DNA from: Promethearchaeota archaeon Loki_b32
GTDB lineage: Archaea; Asgardarchaeota; Lokiarchaeia; Sigyniarchaeales; SOKP01
Assembly (NCBI GenBank): GCA_005223125.1
Contig: NJBH01000010.1
Span: 50,220-114,219, forward strand
Direction: 5' to 3'
Length of the DNA: 64,000 nucleotides
The translations under genes and the position numbers were made by a program. Below are positions 8,899-17,509 of the stretch, piece by piece (the stretch's first letter is position 1; every line of letters begins with the position of its first letter). The notes beneath the pieces were generated by a model. It did not search any database. It had not been told where the DNA came from and worked only from the letters and a program-made list of their open reading frames with translations.

Positions 8899-9005
8899 AT
8901 TAAATTTTACTTCGCTTTTTTTTTTAATAAACATTACCAATCAACGAGAAAATCTTAAAATCAAAGAATCTTTTAAATAGTAAAACCTCTTGAGATTGGC
9001 TGTTA

Positions 9006-10076
9006 TTGAACGTTCTTTCAATACTAATTTTGAGTATTTTATATTCTTATGGAATTATACTTCTTTATATAACCTATTTGGCGAGAAAGAAACGAGAAAT
9101 GGGTGCATTTACCAATAATTTAGCTAATGCTATAATTCTAATAATTTCAATTACAATTAATGTTATTTTGATTACAGTTTTTAATCTTTCAGACGAAGAG
9201 TTCATAATTTTTCCTTTCAATGCTTTAATGATTGGATTTGTTATAGTTTTTTTTCCTTTGTTTTTTCTTTTTGTTAGACGTGAGAATATAAAAATAAAAA
9301 AACACATAGAGAACTCAAATAAGACTGAAATTCAATCGTTAAAAGAATTACCTCTTAAATATGATATTTATAGAAAATTAACTCATTTAGTGGCGCTAGG
9401 AGTAATTTTCTTCTATTTTACTCTTGGATTTTTAATCCAAAATGTATTTGTGGATCTACTAGAATTTATTCCAGGATTCATTTCCAGAATATTTCAAATT
9501 GGAGGTGATATTATGATCTTTACTCAAAATTTAGTTGTATTTTTAGTTGGAATTTCATTAATTGGATTATTAACAGCGGATATTGTAAGAATATTAGCAC
9601 CAAAGATATATCCTTTGAAGCAAGTCAATCAAATACTACGAGAAAAAGAATTACATTTAAGGTTAGGACCTCATATTTCTATGGGGATTGGATGTTTTTC
9701 AATCATTTTGCTATATGGTTTAATTCAACCGATAGGGCCTGTATTAATTTGTACTTCGATGGCAATGTCTATTTTTGGAGATACATCGTCTAATTTAGTC
9801 GGTAGGATGATAGGGCGTAGAAAAATTAGGAAAATAAACAAAACTTATGAGGGATTAGTTGCTGGCATTATTGTCTCCTTTTTCTCTGGAATCTCAGTAT
9901 TATATCTACTAAGAAATTTTTATAGTTTCAATATTTTAGGATTGTTATTAATTCCTTTTATAGGAGCAATGATTATTGGTTTATTGGATTATATAGACTT
10001 AGAGATTGATGACAATCTATCTTTTAACTTCTGTTTGTCAACAATATTCTTTACTATTTCGGTTTCATTTTTTTGA
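9006..10076 (+). CDS. Polytopic membrane protein of the dolichol/phytol-kinase (CTP-dependent lipid kinase) family
   Basis: The protein is very hydrophobic, with around eight or more membrane segments. The conserved core follows a YRKLTHL motif (about 119-125), as in DGK1, VTE5 and SEC59-type kinases and related CTP-using enzymes, and a GDTSSNLVGRMIGRRKI segment (about 258-274) resembling the CTP-binding signature with its GD and final basic residues. The likely reaction is CTP-dependent phosphorylation of a polyprenol or related isoprenoid alcohol at the membrane, which fits archaeal lipid or glycan-carrier recycling. The start is a TTG at 9006 with no strong ribosome binding site. It follows trpB by about 100 bases. 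The substrate is uncertain. Confidence 0.7.
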   Translation: MNVLSILILSILYSYGIILLYITYLARKKREMGAFTNNLANAIILIISITINVILITVFNLSDEEFIIFPFNALMIGFVIVFFPLFFLFVRRENIKIKKHIENSNKTEIQSLKELPLKYDIYRKLTHLVALGVIFFYFTLGFLIQNVFVDLLEFIPGFISRIFQIGGDIMIFTQNLVVFLVGISLIGLLTADIVRILAPKIYPLKQVNQILREKELHLRLGPHISMGIGCFSIILLYGLIQPIGPVLICTSMAMSIFGDTSSNLVGRMIGRRKIRKINKTYEGLVAGIIVSFFSGISVLYLLRNFYSFNILGLLLIPFIGAMIIGLLDYIDLEIDDNLSFNFCLSTIFFTISVSFF

Positions 10077-10131
10077 ATAAGTTGTATTTATATGACTATC
10101 ATAACTTTTTTCAATCAAGATAATTTCTTTA

Positions 10132-10641
10132 ATGAAGATGTTAGAAGAAAAATTAAAAATTGATAAAATATCCAAAGGATCCGTTATTGACCATATAGAT
10201 GCGGGATATGCTTTAACTATTCTAAATCTTACAGGGATAGATGAATCTAAAAATTTAATGACAATTGGAGTTAACGTTTCGTCAAAAAAATATACAACAA
10301 AAGATATAATAAAAATTGAAAATGTTTTTCTAAACGAAACTCAAATGCAGCAAATATCTATACTTTCTCCTAATGCTACTATTTCTTTAATTGAAAATTA
10401 TAAAGTTATTGAAAAGAAAAAAGTGAAACTTCCACAGATAATTAAAAAATTAATTTTATGCATTAATCAGACATGCATTTCAAATTCGGATGAACCAATT
10501 GATACTGAATTTTTAGTATTAGAAGAAAAACCCTTGAAAATACAGTGTGTTTATTGTGAACGTATATATAAGTTAGAAGAAATAGTTTTTACCTCAAAAG
10601 AAAAGAAAGAGAAAAAAGTAATACAAAGAATTAATCTATAA
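10132..10641 (+). CDS. pyrI: Aspartate carbamoyltransferase regulatory subunit
   Basis: PyrI is the allosteric, nucleotide-binding subunit of aspartate transcarbamoylase, the committed step of pyrimidine synthesis. The N-terminal allosteric domain shows the family pattern (KISKGSVIDHIDAGYAL near the start, then GVNVSSKKYTTKDIIKIEN). The C-terminal zinc domain has four ligands in two C-x(n)-C pairs (CINQTC and CVYC). At 169 residues it is slightly longer than the usual 150-155, with a basic tail. The catalytic subunit gene pyrB, normally adjacent, is not in this window. The second ATG at 10138 is an alternative start. Confidence 0.95.
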   Translation: MKMLEEKLKIDKISKGSVIDHIDAGYALTILNLTGIDESKNLMTIGVNVSSKKYTTKDIIKIENVFLNETQMQQISILSPNATISLIENYKVIEKKKVKLPQIIKKLILCINQTCISNSDEPIDTEFLVLEEKPLKIQCVYCERIYKLEEIVFTSKEKKEKKVIQRINL

Positions 10642-10656
10642 AAAAAATTCTTATTT

Positions 10657-11097
10657 TTATGTAAAGAGCTCAAGAACGGATGAAAAACCGGGAATAAAAT
10701 ATAGAGTTGTGTGAATAAAAACCCCAACAATCATAAATAAAAAGAAATAAATTCCAATCCCGGGTAAGATTATATTTTTCCAATACCATTCTTCTTTATC
10801 ATATTCATATCTAAAAATTATAAAACTAACAACAAAAGGAAATAGAAACCACCACGCTAGCATCCATAAGAATAAAAACCAGCCGATAAATCCAAAGATA
10901 AGTCTTCCTAGCAAAGCACTAAGTGCTCCAGTCAGTGCGCGAATCCAATATAATTTTGTTTCCTTTTCTAAACGAATATCTAATGCTTTTGTTGGTTTTT
11001 TTTCAGTTTTAATTGATTTTTGTTGTAGTTCTTTCCTCTTCTCTTTTAATAGTCGTTGTCTCCTTTTTCTAATATCTACCTTCTTATGCTTTCCCAT
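10657..11097 (-). CDS. Small membrane protein, possibly EMC6-like
   Basis: A basic N-terminal tail of about 45 residues (GKHKKVDIRKRRQRLLKEKRK) precedes three hydrophobic segments (about 53-72, 75-95 and 109-135). The size and three-helix topology resemble archaeal EMC6-like proteins, small relatives of an ER membrane insertase subunit, but the match is by general appearance only and could be wrong. It is convergent with pyrI (15 bases apart) and divergent from rqcH (71 bases apart). Confidence 0.45.
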   Translation of the reverse strand: MGKHKKVDIRKRRQRLLKEKRKELQQKSIKTEKKPTKALDIRLEKETKLYWIRALTGALSALLGRLIFGFIGWFLFLWMLAWWFLFPFVVSFIIFRYEYDKEEWYWKNIILPGIGIYFFLFMIVGVFIHTTLYFIPGFSSVLELFT

Positions 11098-11168
11098 AAT
11101 TATTATTATAAATATTATTTATTATAAAAATCATTATATATCTTGACAAACTAAAAATTAAACGTAAA

Positions 11169-13220
11169 ATGATAAAAGCTGCGAGAGAATTTTCGAATTT
11201 TGATGTATTCGTAATTGTTAAAGAATTAGATTTGATCTTGAGTAATGGTACAATTTTAAACATATATGAGATAGAGGATTTATTGATTGTTAAAATCAAC
11301 ACCACTTCTGGAAAGAAAAATTTAATTGTTAAAAAAGATGCTCGAGTTAATTTAACTGAATATGATTATCCTATTCCTAATTATCCCAGTCAATATATTA
11401 GTTCTTTAAGGAAATTTTTAAAAAATCGACGGATTTTAAAAATTTTCCAACACCAATTTGATAGAATTATCATATTTGAATTAAGTAATAAGGATGGCCA
11501 ACCTTGGAAATTCGTCATAGAATTATTTAATAAAGGGAACTTCTTGTTGTTAGATGAAGAAAATATCATTAAAATAGCCAAAAAGTATAGGAAATTTAGA
11601 GATAGAGAAATTTTGGCTAAAAAAAAGTACTCCTTTCCCAAATCTCAAGGTCAGAATTTTTTAACGATGAATAAAGATGAATTTAAAGATTTATTTAAAA
11701 ACTCTGATGTAGAGATTGTTAGAGATCTTTCTAGAAAAATTCACATTTCTGGTCTTTATAGTGAGGAAATATGTCATAGAGGAAAAATTGATAAAAGTGA
11801 GATTGGGAAAAACCTTACTGATGAGGACTATGAAATTTTATATGATTCTTTCAAACATTTAAGAAATCAATTATTATTTGGCCAAATAAATGCCCAGATT
11901 ATCTTTGATCAACACGGGAAACAAATTTCAGTACTTCCATTTGAAATTGAAATTCTAAAAGAAAATGATAAAAAGCAGTTTACTTCGTTTAATGAAGCTG
12001 TTGATGAATTTTTTTCAAAGATTGATTCTGAGATTTTAAAAAGTCCAGAAGATCAAAAAATTGATGAGAAAATTAAAACTCATGAAAAAATATTAAAAAA
12101 TCAAAATGAATATCTTATAGAGCTTAAGAGTAAAAAGGAAAAATATTATAGAATTGGAGAATTAATTTTTGCGAATTTAGATTCATTAGAAAAATTGAAA
12201 TCTGTAATTCTAGAGGCAAAATCAAAAGGTTATACTTGGGAGGAAATTAACAATAAACTAAAAATAGCAAAACTGGAAAATTTAAATGGAACGGAATTCT
12301 TCGAAAAAGCTATTCCGTCTACTAATCAAATGTTAATCAGGATTAACAATGGTGATGTTTATATTGATTTAAGGAAAAGCATAGGGGAAAATGCAAATAT
12401 TATTTATTCTAAGGGGAAAAAAGCGGAAAAAAAAATTACTGGAACAATTGATGCTATTGCTAAAATCCAAAAAAAACTTAATAAACTAAAACTTGAGAAA
12501 GAATCAAAAGAAAATGAAGTCGACTTTCTCATAAAAAAGCCAAAGAAAAAATGGTATGAGAAATTCAGATGGTTTATTTCTTCCGATCATTATCTGATTA
12601 TCGGAGGAAGAGATGCTACATCTAACGAAATCATTTTTAAAAAATATATTGATCCCCACGATTTAGTTTTTCATACAAATATCCCGGGTTCTCCATTAGC
12701 GGTAATCAAAAATCTTGAAAATAAGAAAATCCCTTTAAGTACTATCCAAGAGACCGCTGATTTTGTCGCAAGTTATTCACGTGCATGGAAAGAGACCTGG
12801 GGGATTGTAGATATCTTTTATATCCTCCCAGATCAAATTTCCAGAAGTCCTCCATCAGGTGAGTTTTTACCAAAGGGATCCTTTATAATTTCTGGTAAAA
12901 AAAATTTTATCAAGAATGCAAAAACAAAGTTAACAATTGGATTAAAAATCATTGAATTAGAAACAGACTCCAATAATAATCGTAGAATTTTTTACCCTAA
13001 AATTATTTCTGGTCCAGAGTTTGCAATAAAAAAGCAAACGGAAAATTTTATTACTATTATTCCATCAAAATCTGGTGGTTTAACAAAAGGAAAATTAGCT
13101 AAAGAGATTAAATCAATATTTATTAGAAATAGTGTTAAAGATTTAAGAATGTGGGTAAAATTGTTATCCATAGATGAAATAATCCTCTATTTACCAAGTG
13201 GAATTTCAAAGATTGAGTGA
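11169..13220 (+). CDS. rqcH: Rqc2/NEMF-type ribosome quality control protein (NFACT family)
   Basis: This protein binds large ribosomal subunits carrying stalled peptidyl-tRNA and promotes C-terminal tailing or clearance of the nascent chain. The NFACT-N domain covers about 1-200 (FDVFVIVKELDLIL at the start, FDRIIIFEL around 96-104). A long charged coiled coil follows (about 275-480). The NFACT-R domain begins at KKWYEKFRWFISSDHYLIIGGRDA (about 458-482) and runs to about 580. At 683 residues it matches archaeal NFACT proteins and lacks the eukaryotic C-terminal domain. It is probably monocistronic, with its promoter in the 71-base gap upstream. Confidence 0.92.
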   Translation: MIKAAREFSNFDVFVIVKELDLILSNGTILNIYEIEDLLIVKINTTSGKKNLIVKKDARVNLTEYDYPIPNYPSQYISSLRKFLKNRRILKIFQHQFDRIIIFELSNKDGQPWKFVIELFNKGNFLLLDEENIIKIAKKYRKFRDREILAKKKYSFPKSQGQNFLTMNKDEFKDLFKNSDVEIVRDLSRKIHISGLYSEEICHRGKIDKSEIGKNLTDEDYEILYDSFKHLRNQLLFGQINAQIIFDQHGKQISVLPFEIEILKENDKKQFTSFNEAVDEFFSKIDSEILKSPEDQKIDEKIKTHEKILKNQNEYLIELKSKKEKYYRIGELIFANLDSLEKLKSVILEAKSKGYTWEEINNKLKIAKLENLNGTEFFEKAIPSTNQMLIRINNGDVYIDLRKSIGENANIIYSKGKKAEKKITGTIDAIAKIQKKLNKLKLEKESKENEVDFLIKKPKKKWYEKFRWFISSDHYLIIGGRDATSNEIIFKKYIDPHDLVFHTNIPGSPLAVIKNLENKKIPLSTIQETADFVASYSRAWKETWGIVDIFYILPDQISRSPPSGEFLPKGSFIISGKKNFIKNAKTKLTIGLKIIELETDSNNNRRIFYPKIISGPEFAIKKQTENFITIIPSKSGGLTKGKLAKEIKSIFIRNSVKDLRMWVKLLSIDEIILYLPSGISKIE

Positions 13221-13225
13221 AAAAA

Positions 13226-13969
13226 TTAAGCTTTATTTAACCAACGTCTAATTTTAACTATATTTCTATAGTCATCAAATAATATACCATCAATTTTCAT
13301 ATTAATCAGAGATTTAATATTAAAAATTGGATTTTTATATGAAATGAAGTCCCAGACTAAACATTTTACATTATTTATATGACATGTTTCGATGAATTCA
13401 ACATTTACTAAATTGGATCTTAAACTTATCATATCTGGTTTGAACTTTAACTTTTTAAGTTTCCCTAATTTCAAAAATTCATTAAATCTAAGTTCTATTC
13501 CTTTTGTAATATTATAACAAATTCTACTGTTAGAGTAAACAGATTTTATATATTCCAAATCTGTTAAGTTCCTCCCACTAAAAATGCAATCTTCTAATAA
13601 ATCATACTTTTTAACCAAATTTGGTACTATATTTCTCAAATTATACTCTTTTAATTCTATCATGAATTTGATTTTACCCTTAAAATCTTTTAAAACTTGG
13701 GACAAAAGAGGGACTTTAAAATTATATTTTATGGTTCCATATTTCATTATTTCATTGTAATTATAATTCTTTATTAATCCAGAACCAGTTGTAGTTCTAT
13801 CTAACGTAGAATCATGGATTATTATTATATTTTCATCTTTAGTTTTTCTGACATCGAATTCAATATAATCTGCTCCAACTTCTATGGCTCTTTTAAATGC
13901 ATTGATAGTATTTTCTTCAGAATTTATCCTAGTCCCTCTATGCCCAATATAATAAAACTTCGAGCTCAT
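13226..13969 (-). CDS. Glycerophosphodiester phosphodiesterase
   Basis: This enzyme hydrolyses glycerophosphodiesters to glycerol phosphate and an alcohol. The GDPD signature is clear: GHRGTRINSEENTINAF (about 9-25, catalytic His and Arg, metal-binding Glu), YIEFDVRKTKD (Glu/Asp metal ligands) and HDSTLDRTTTGSG (second catalytic His), followed by IKFMIELKE. It is a TIM-barrel protein of 247 residues, a usual single-domain length. No signal peptide is seen, so it is probably cytoplasmic. It is convergent with rqcH. Confidence 0.92.
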   Translation of the reverse strand: MSSKFYYIGHRGTRINSEENTINAFKRAIEVGADYIEFDVRKTKDENIIIIHDSTLDRTTTGSGLIKNYNYNEIMKYGTIKYNFKVPLLSQVLKDFKGKIKFMIELKEYNLRNIVPNLVKKYDLLEDCIFSGRNLTDLEYIKSVYSNSRICYNITKGIELRFNEFLKLGKLKKLKFKPDMISLRSNLVNVEFIETCHINNVKCLVWDFISYKNPIFNIKSLINMKIDGILFDDYRNIVKIRRWLNKA

Positions 13970-13995
13970 AATTGGAATTTGGCTAAATTAAATGG

Positions 13996-14433
13996 TTACA
14001 TTTCTTGAATTACAAATAAATATATTAAAATTATTGCCAGCCCGAAAAGAGTAAAAACAAAAACAAATGGATTTAAGATTGCTTGTCCAATAGAAAGCAA
14101 AAAAAGCAGTAGTAAATCTTTCCAATTTAATGGTTTACCAACTAGTTCTTTATAATTACCTATGCTTGTCGTCATGAATAAGAAAAATAGTAAAATTACA
14201 ATTACTTTTATAAGAATATCAAGAAAGGTCCAAACCACATCGATATTCATGAAAATAGTTACAATTTCAATATTAAGGAAAATTGATATAATATAAAAAA
14301 TTCCCCCCAAGATTGCTGAGATTAAAACCGATCTATATGCAAATTCTTCATCTGTTCGATGTTTTTTCTTTAACTTGTGTTCCTTTTCAGGATGTTTAGG
14401 AATTTTTGACATTTTATCTTTTAATTCTTTCAA
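13996..14433 (-). CDS. Membrane protein, four transmembrane segments
   Basis: A lysine-rich cytoplasmic N-terminus (about 1-30) is followed by four hydrophobic helices (about 34-55, 65-85, 99-118 and 121-143). No family is recognised. Its start overlaps the end of the upstream exported-protein gene by 20 bases, so the two are co-transcribed and may work together at the membrane. Confidence 0.6.
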   Translation of the reverse strand: MKELKDKMSKIPKHPEKEHKLKKKHRTDEEFAYRSVLISAILGGIFYIISIFLNIEIVTIFMNIDVVWTFLDILIKVIVILLFFLFMTTSIGNYKELVGKPLNWKDLLLLFLLSIGQAILNPFVFVFTLFGLAIILIYLFVIQEM

Positions 14434-15208
14434 TATTATCTTTTAATCTAAAAATTTTATAAATATAATACCCATATAGAATTCCAAGAATACTAAAAAC
14501 TACAATGCATAATATCAAAGGTGTTATATTACCAAGTGGAATTTCTGAAGCGGTGTATGATTTTATGTTAATAAGGATTATTGTACTTTTTTTAATTCCA
14601 CTTGGATAAATTGGCATGTCTCCATAAGTTATATTAAAAGCATAACTGTTACCAAAATCTAAAAGAACATCTTCCTCGTCTCCCACTCCGTCTTTAATTG
14701 GAATAGAGAATTCATAAGTCGAATCTTTTCCTTCTATTGTAGCAGCACCATTTCCATTATAATCGGTATCGTTTAAAAAAACACTATTGTTAATGTTATA
14801 GTCCAGGTAATCAAAATCATTGGTAGATTTGTTTGAAAATTGTATAATTTTCGCATCAAGAAATTCCTCTTGTTCAATTGAAGAACTATTTGAAATTATT
14901 AACCCAAAAAATTCGGTGTGTTCGTGTGCATCAATCTCTAACTCAAATTGTACTGTGATATAGAGATTTGAATCATCCTGCATGACCCATAAACTAATTG
15001 GTAACCCTCCTAAATCAATTGGAACTTTTGTAGCTTTATTCCACTCTTGTGAGGAAAGATCAATAAAACCATCAATTACGGGGGTTTCTCCAAATTCAGA
15101 ATCGATTTCTTCGGTTTCACAATATCCCTTTGATACAAAAAATAAGGAAATAACGGTTATATTAATAATTAAAATACTGATTACGATTCTAAAAGTTGTT
15201 TTCTTCAA
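14414..15208 (-). CDS. Exported, membrane-anchored protein with a DOMON/CBM9-like domain
   Basis: An N-terminal signal or anchor helix (about 7-27) is followed by an extracellular domain whose pattern (PVIDGFIDLSSQEWNKATKVP, then ISLWVMQDDSNLYITVQFE) is typical of CBM9/DOMON-like beta-sandwich domains that bind sugars or haem. Acidic Asp/Asn-rich loops follow (NDTDYNGNGAATIEG). A second membrane helix near the C-terminus (about 232-252) and a basic tail put the domain outside the cell. It heads a two-gene unit with the overlapping four-helix membrane protein. The ligand is unknown. Confidence 0.6.
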   Translation of the reverse strand: MKKTTFRIVISILIINITVISLFFVSKGYCETEEIDSEFGETPVIDGFIDLSSQEWNKATKVPIDLGGLPISLWVMQDDSNLYITVQFELEIDAHEHTEFFGLIISNSSSIEQEEFLDAKIIQFSNKSTNDFDYLDYNINNSVFLNDTDYNGNGAATIEGKDSTYEFSIPIKDGVGDEEDVLLDFGNSYAFNITYGDMPIYPSGIKKSTIILINIKSYTASEIPLGNITPLILCIVVFSILGILYGYYIYKIFRLKDNIERIKR

Positions 15209-15400
15209 GATTAAAAAGCCATATATTTTTAAATTGTTCTTATTTCGGTATTATCCAATATTAAAATTGATAATTAAAATTGAATTTAATATTTTTCGTA
15301 TATTCTTTGGGTTTTTCTAAAAAAACAACTTAAATTCAGCTATTACGAGCAAAAAATAATGATACAATTAACTGATTATTTTAAATTAATCGTTTCTAAT

Positions 15401-15853
15401 TTAATGAAGATAATTTGGTAGCATGATAACACAATTGAATTTATTTAAATAAACGATAATATAATTAATCAATCGCTTAGTTTCTCGTTTTGCTTCTTGT
15501 AAGTTCTTGCTTTTATATTCTGCAAATGGTTTAGGCCCAATAGCAACAAGGATCCCTGATAAATCTTTTTCCCTCTTAATAAAAAACCAAAAAGGTTTTT
15601 TTTTTTCATTATCTTTAACTACAATTAGCATCCAAGGATTAAGTGTCCAGTCATCATTATCAGGTCCTATTACTTTTTCTATTGTTTTTTGAGTAAAATA
15701 TTTTTTAGTCATACTAATTGTTTTTGAGAGTGCATTAAAATAACTTCTTTTAATCTTTAAGTATCCTCCAAAATATGACTTAGCATCAAATAATTCAAGT
15801 TCTTTCTCTTCACCATCTGGTAATTTCAAAAAAACTCTCCAAATATTCATCAT
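15401..15853 (-). CDS. Hypothetical protein (150 aa), downstream of RNase P genes
   Basis: Not recognised. It is a soluble protein rich in aromatic residues (WRVFLKLPDGEEKELELF at the start, TLNPWMLIVVKD and KKPFWFFIKRE in the middle). Its ATG pair overlaps the stop of the upstream 148-residue gene, so the two are translationally coupled. They form the tail of a run beginning with rnp3 and rnp2, which hints at RNA processing without proving it. Confidence 0.6.
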   Translation of the reverse strand: MMNIWRVFLKLPDGEEKELELFDAKSYFGGYLKIKRSYFNALSKTISMTKKYFTQKTIEKVIGPDNDDWTLNPWMLIVVKDNEKKKPFWFFIKREKDLSGILVAIGPKPFAEYKSKNLQEAKRETKRLINYIIVYLNKFNCVIMLPNYLH

Positions 15854-16299
15854 TAATTTTCTTTGCTTTTTTTAAGTCCAATTTCTTCTATTTTTATTTC
15901 TTTAAATATATTTTTAATCTTTTCTAACGAAGTATTTAGTTCTTTGGCTTTGATTTCACTTAGACTTAAATTTAAATAACATTCATAAAAAAGTTGTTTT
16001 TCAATTAGTAGAACCCCAGAAGTATGAACAATTTGATAATTTTGGAGGATTTTGGATATCTCATCAATAATCTCATTAGAAAAGTTAAAACCTGAAAATG
16101 TTAGCTTTTTTATTTTTTCATTCTTTAGGGGATAAATTGATAATTTTATAGAGTTCTCGATAGTTGATTGCACTATTAAAAGGAATGGATATTCCTCGGG
16201 ATCTTTGATGTTTATTAAAGAAATTTTTAAGGTTGTTTTAGGAAGATCATTAGTACGCTGAACATACGCTTCTGTTAATTTATAGATTCTCATTATCAA
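15853..16299 (-). CDS. Hypothetical protein (148 aa), in the RNase P gene run
   Basis: Not recognised. The protein alternates predicted strands and helices (TLKISLINIKDPEEYPFLLIVQS near the N-terminus, LNTSLEKIKNIFKEIKIEEIGLKK at the end) with no membrane segment or metal motif. It starts 38 bases after pop5 on the same strand and overlaps the next gene by one base, so it is probably in one transcript with rnp3 and rnp2. Confidence 0.6.
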   Translation of the reverse strand: MIMRIYKLTEAYVQRTNDLPKTTLKISLINIKDPEEYPFLLIVQSTIENSIKLSIYPLKNEKIKKLTFSGFNFSNEIIDEISKILQNYQIVHTSGVLLIEKQLFYECYLNLSLSEIKAKELNTSLEKIKNIFKEIKIEEIGLKKSKEN

Positions 16300-16337
16300 A
16301 TAAAATACAAATTTTTAATGTTCTTCTTTTTTCCTCA

Positions 16338-16658
16338 TTAATTATCGCTTTTTATTGAACGGATAGTTCCTGAGGTTTTTATAGGGGATAATATCACCTT
16401 AATTCCATCAATTTCTCTTACAAAACTTAAAGCTGAAATAATTGTTTCTTTAGTTTGGTGAGAAAATCGTATAATTCCATATTCTTTATCTATATTGAGT
16501 TCTACTAACCATAATCCAATTTTGTTTGCTTCTTTTAATCCAAAATATCGCCAAATCGAATGCCAAATTGATTTTAAAAGGGAATTTTGTGTGAGATCCA
16601 CATTATTTTCTTTAATTATTTTAAATAAAATATATCTTTGCCTTTCTTTTTTAACTAT
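16338..16658 (-). CDS. rnp2: RNase P protein component 2 (Pop5), probable AUA start
   Basis: Pop5 binds the RNase P catalytic RNA as a partner of Rpp30 and helps process tRNA 5' ends. The frame gives VKKERQRYILFKIIKE, the usual first strand of archaeal Pop5, then a helix (SLLKSIWHSIWRYFG), strands (GLWLVELNID and GIIRFSHQTKETIISAL) and VILSPIKTSGTIRSIKS. The first canonical start, a GTG at 16601, would remove the first strand and helix start. The frame is open further upstream to an ATA at 16658-16656 that overlaps the rnp3 stop by one base, 7 bases after GGAGGGG. This gives 106 residues, a normal Pop5 length. Confidence 0.75.
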   Translation of the reverse strand: MVKKERQRYILFKIIKENNVDLTQNSLLKSIWHSIWRYFGLKEANKIGLWLVELNIDKEYGIIRFSHQTKETIISALSFVREIDGIKVILSPIKTSGTIRSIKSDN

Positions 16659-17461
16659 TATGTTTCCCCTCCTTTAATTAGTCTTACCTGTGGTTCAAAA
16701 TCGTTAGTATTTCGTCTATTAACTCTCTCTAATAACGAAATTGGGTTTATTTTAAAAATCTTTTTAGCCCTATCTAAAGGAACTCCTAAAAGTGAATAGC
16801 AAATGCTTATTAATGCTCTTGGATGTCTAAAATCATACATATCATCAAAATTTCCACTAATAATACAATTTACTTTTGATTTTAAAGCTAATTGAATAAA
16901 TCTATATAAGTTTCTTAGATTTTTTGATTGGTTTACTTTATTTTTCACCATAAGCGGAGCAAGAGAAAATTCTAAAAAAGAATTATTCTGTTTAATAAGT
17001 GAAATTACTCCAGGAGTAAGTGTTTTTATTAATTCAGAATTAGAAAAAGAGACGATATCAACTCTTGAATCTCTCGCTGCACGCAATTGAACTTCTTTAT
17101 TTAAAGATTCTATTGAAAGTATATCAGAAAAATTATTGAAGTGTTTAATTCTTCTTTTAAAATCTTCGGAATTATTTAATCTTAAATTTATTCGATATAA
17201 AGTATTTATCTTCGTTTCTAATCTTATTTTAGATTTTAATTCTAAAGGAATTGCTATTATATTGTTTTTAGGTTCTAAAATTACATTTTTAATACCTAAT
17301 TTCTCACAAAACTCTAATTTTTCAAGGATATCATTAAAATTATCGAAATTTGCTAGTAATCTTGATTCAAAATATGACAAATATAATATTACCTCAAAAG
17401 AACTACTTGACTCTTTATAATTATGTAAAGAAAGGGGAAAATAAATAAATTTTATTATCAC
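16658..17461 (-). CDS. rnp3: RNase P protein component 3 (Rpp30)
   Basis: Rpp30 is a TIM-barrel-like RNase P subunit that pairs with Pop5. Family features include the KLGIKNVILEPKNN strand and loop (about 54-67), RAARDSRVDIVSFSNSEL (about 128-145), a LEFSLAPLMVKNK stretch (about 163-175) and a C-terminal HPRALISICYSLLGVPLDRAKKIFKINPISLLERVNRR. The N-terminus has an extended, less typical segment. It directly precedes pop5 and its stop overlaps pop5's start, the natural arrangement for two proteins that form a stoichiometric complex. Confidence 0.88.
   Translation of the reverse strand: MIIKFIYFPLSLHNYKESSSSFEVILYLSYFESRLLANFDNFNDILEKLEFCEKLGIKNVILEPKNNIIAIPLELKSKIRLETKINTLYRINLRLNNSEDFKRRIKHFNNFSDILSIESLNKEVQLRAARDSRVDIVSFSNSELIKTLTPGVISLIKQNNSFLEFSLAPLMVKNKVNQSKNLRNLYRFIQLALKSKVNCIISGNFDDMYDFRHPRALISICYSLLGVPLDRAKKIFKINPISLLERVNRRNTNDFEPQVRLIKGGET
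16666..16672 (-). promoter_or_regulatory. Strong ribosome binding site for pop5, inside the rnp3 end
   Basis: On the reverse strand GGAGGGG (16672-16666) lies 7 bases before the ATA at 16658. It is the strongest Shine-Dalgarno-like site in this gene run, and no canonical start codon lies at a suitable distance from it. Confidence 0.6.
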
Positions 17462-17509
17462 TAAATATTTAAAATGTTAGGTTTTCAAATTAAGTGATGA
17501 TTTCTCCTG

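Noticed and set aside
10092..10163. 23-codon ORF with several Phe codons overlapping the start of pyrI
   Set aside because: It runs out of frame into pyrI, has no structure around it, and Phe codons are common in A+T-rich DNA. A pyrimidine gene gives no reason for Phe control.
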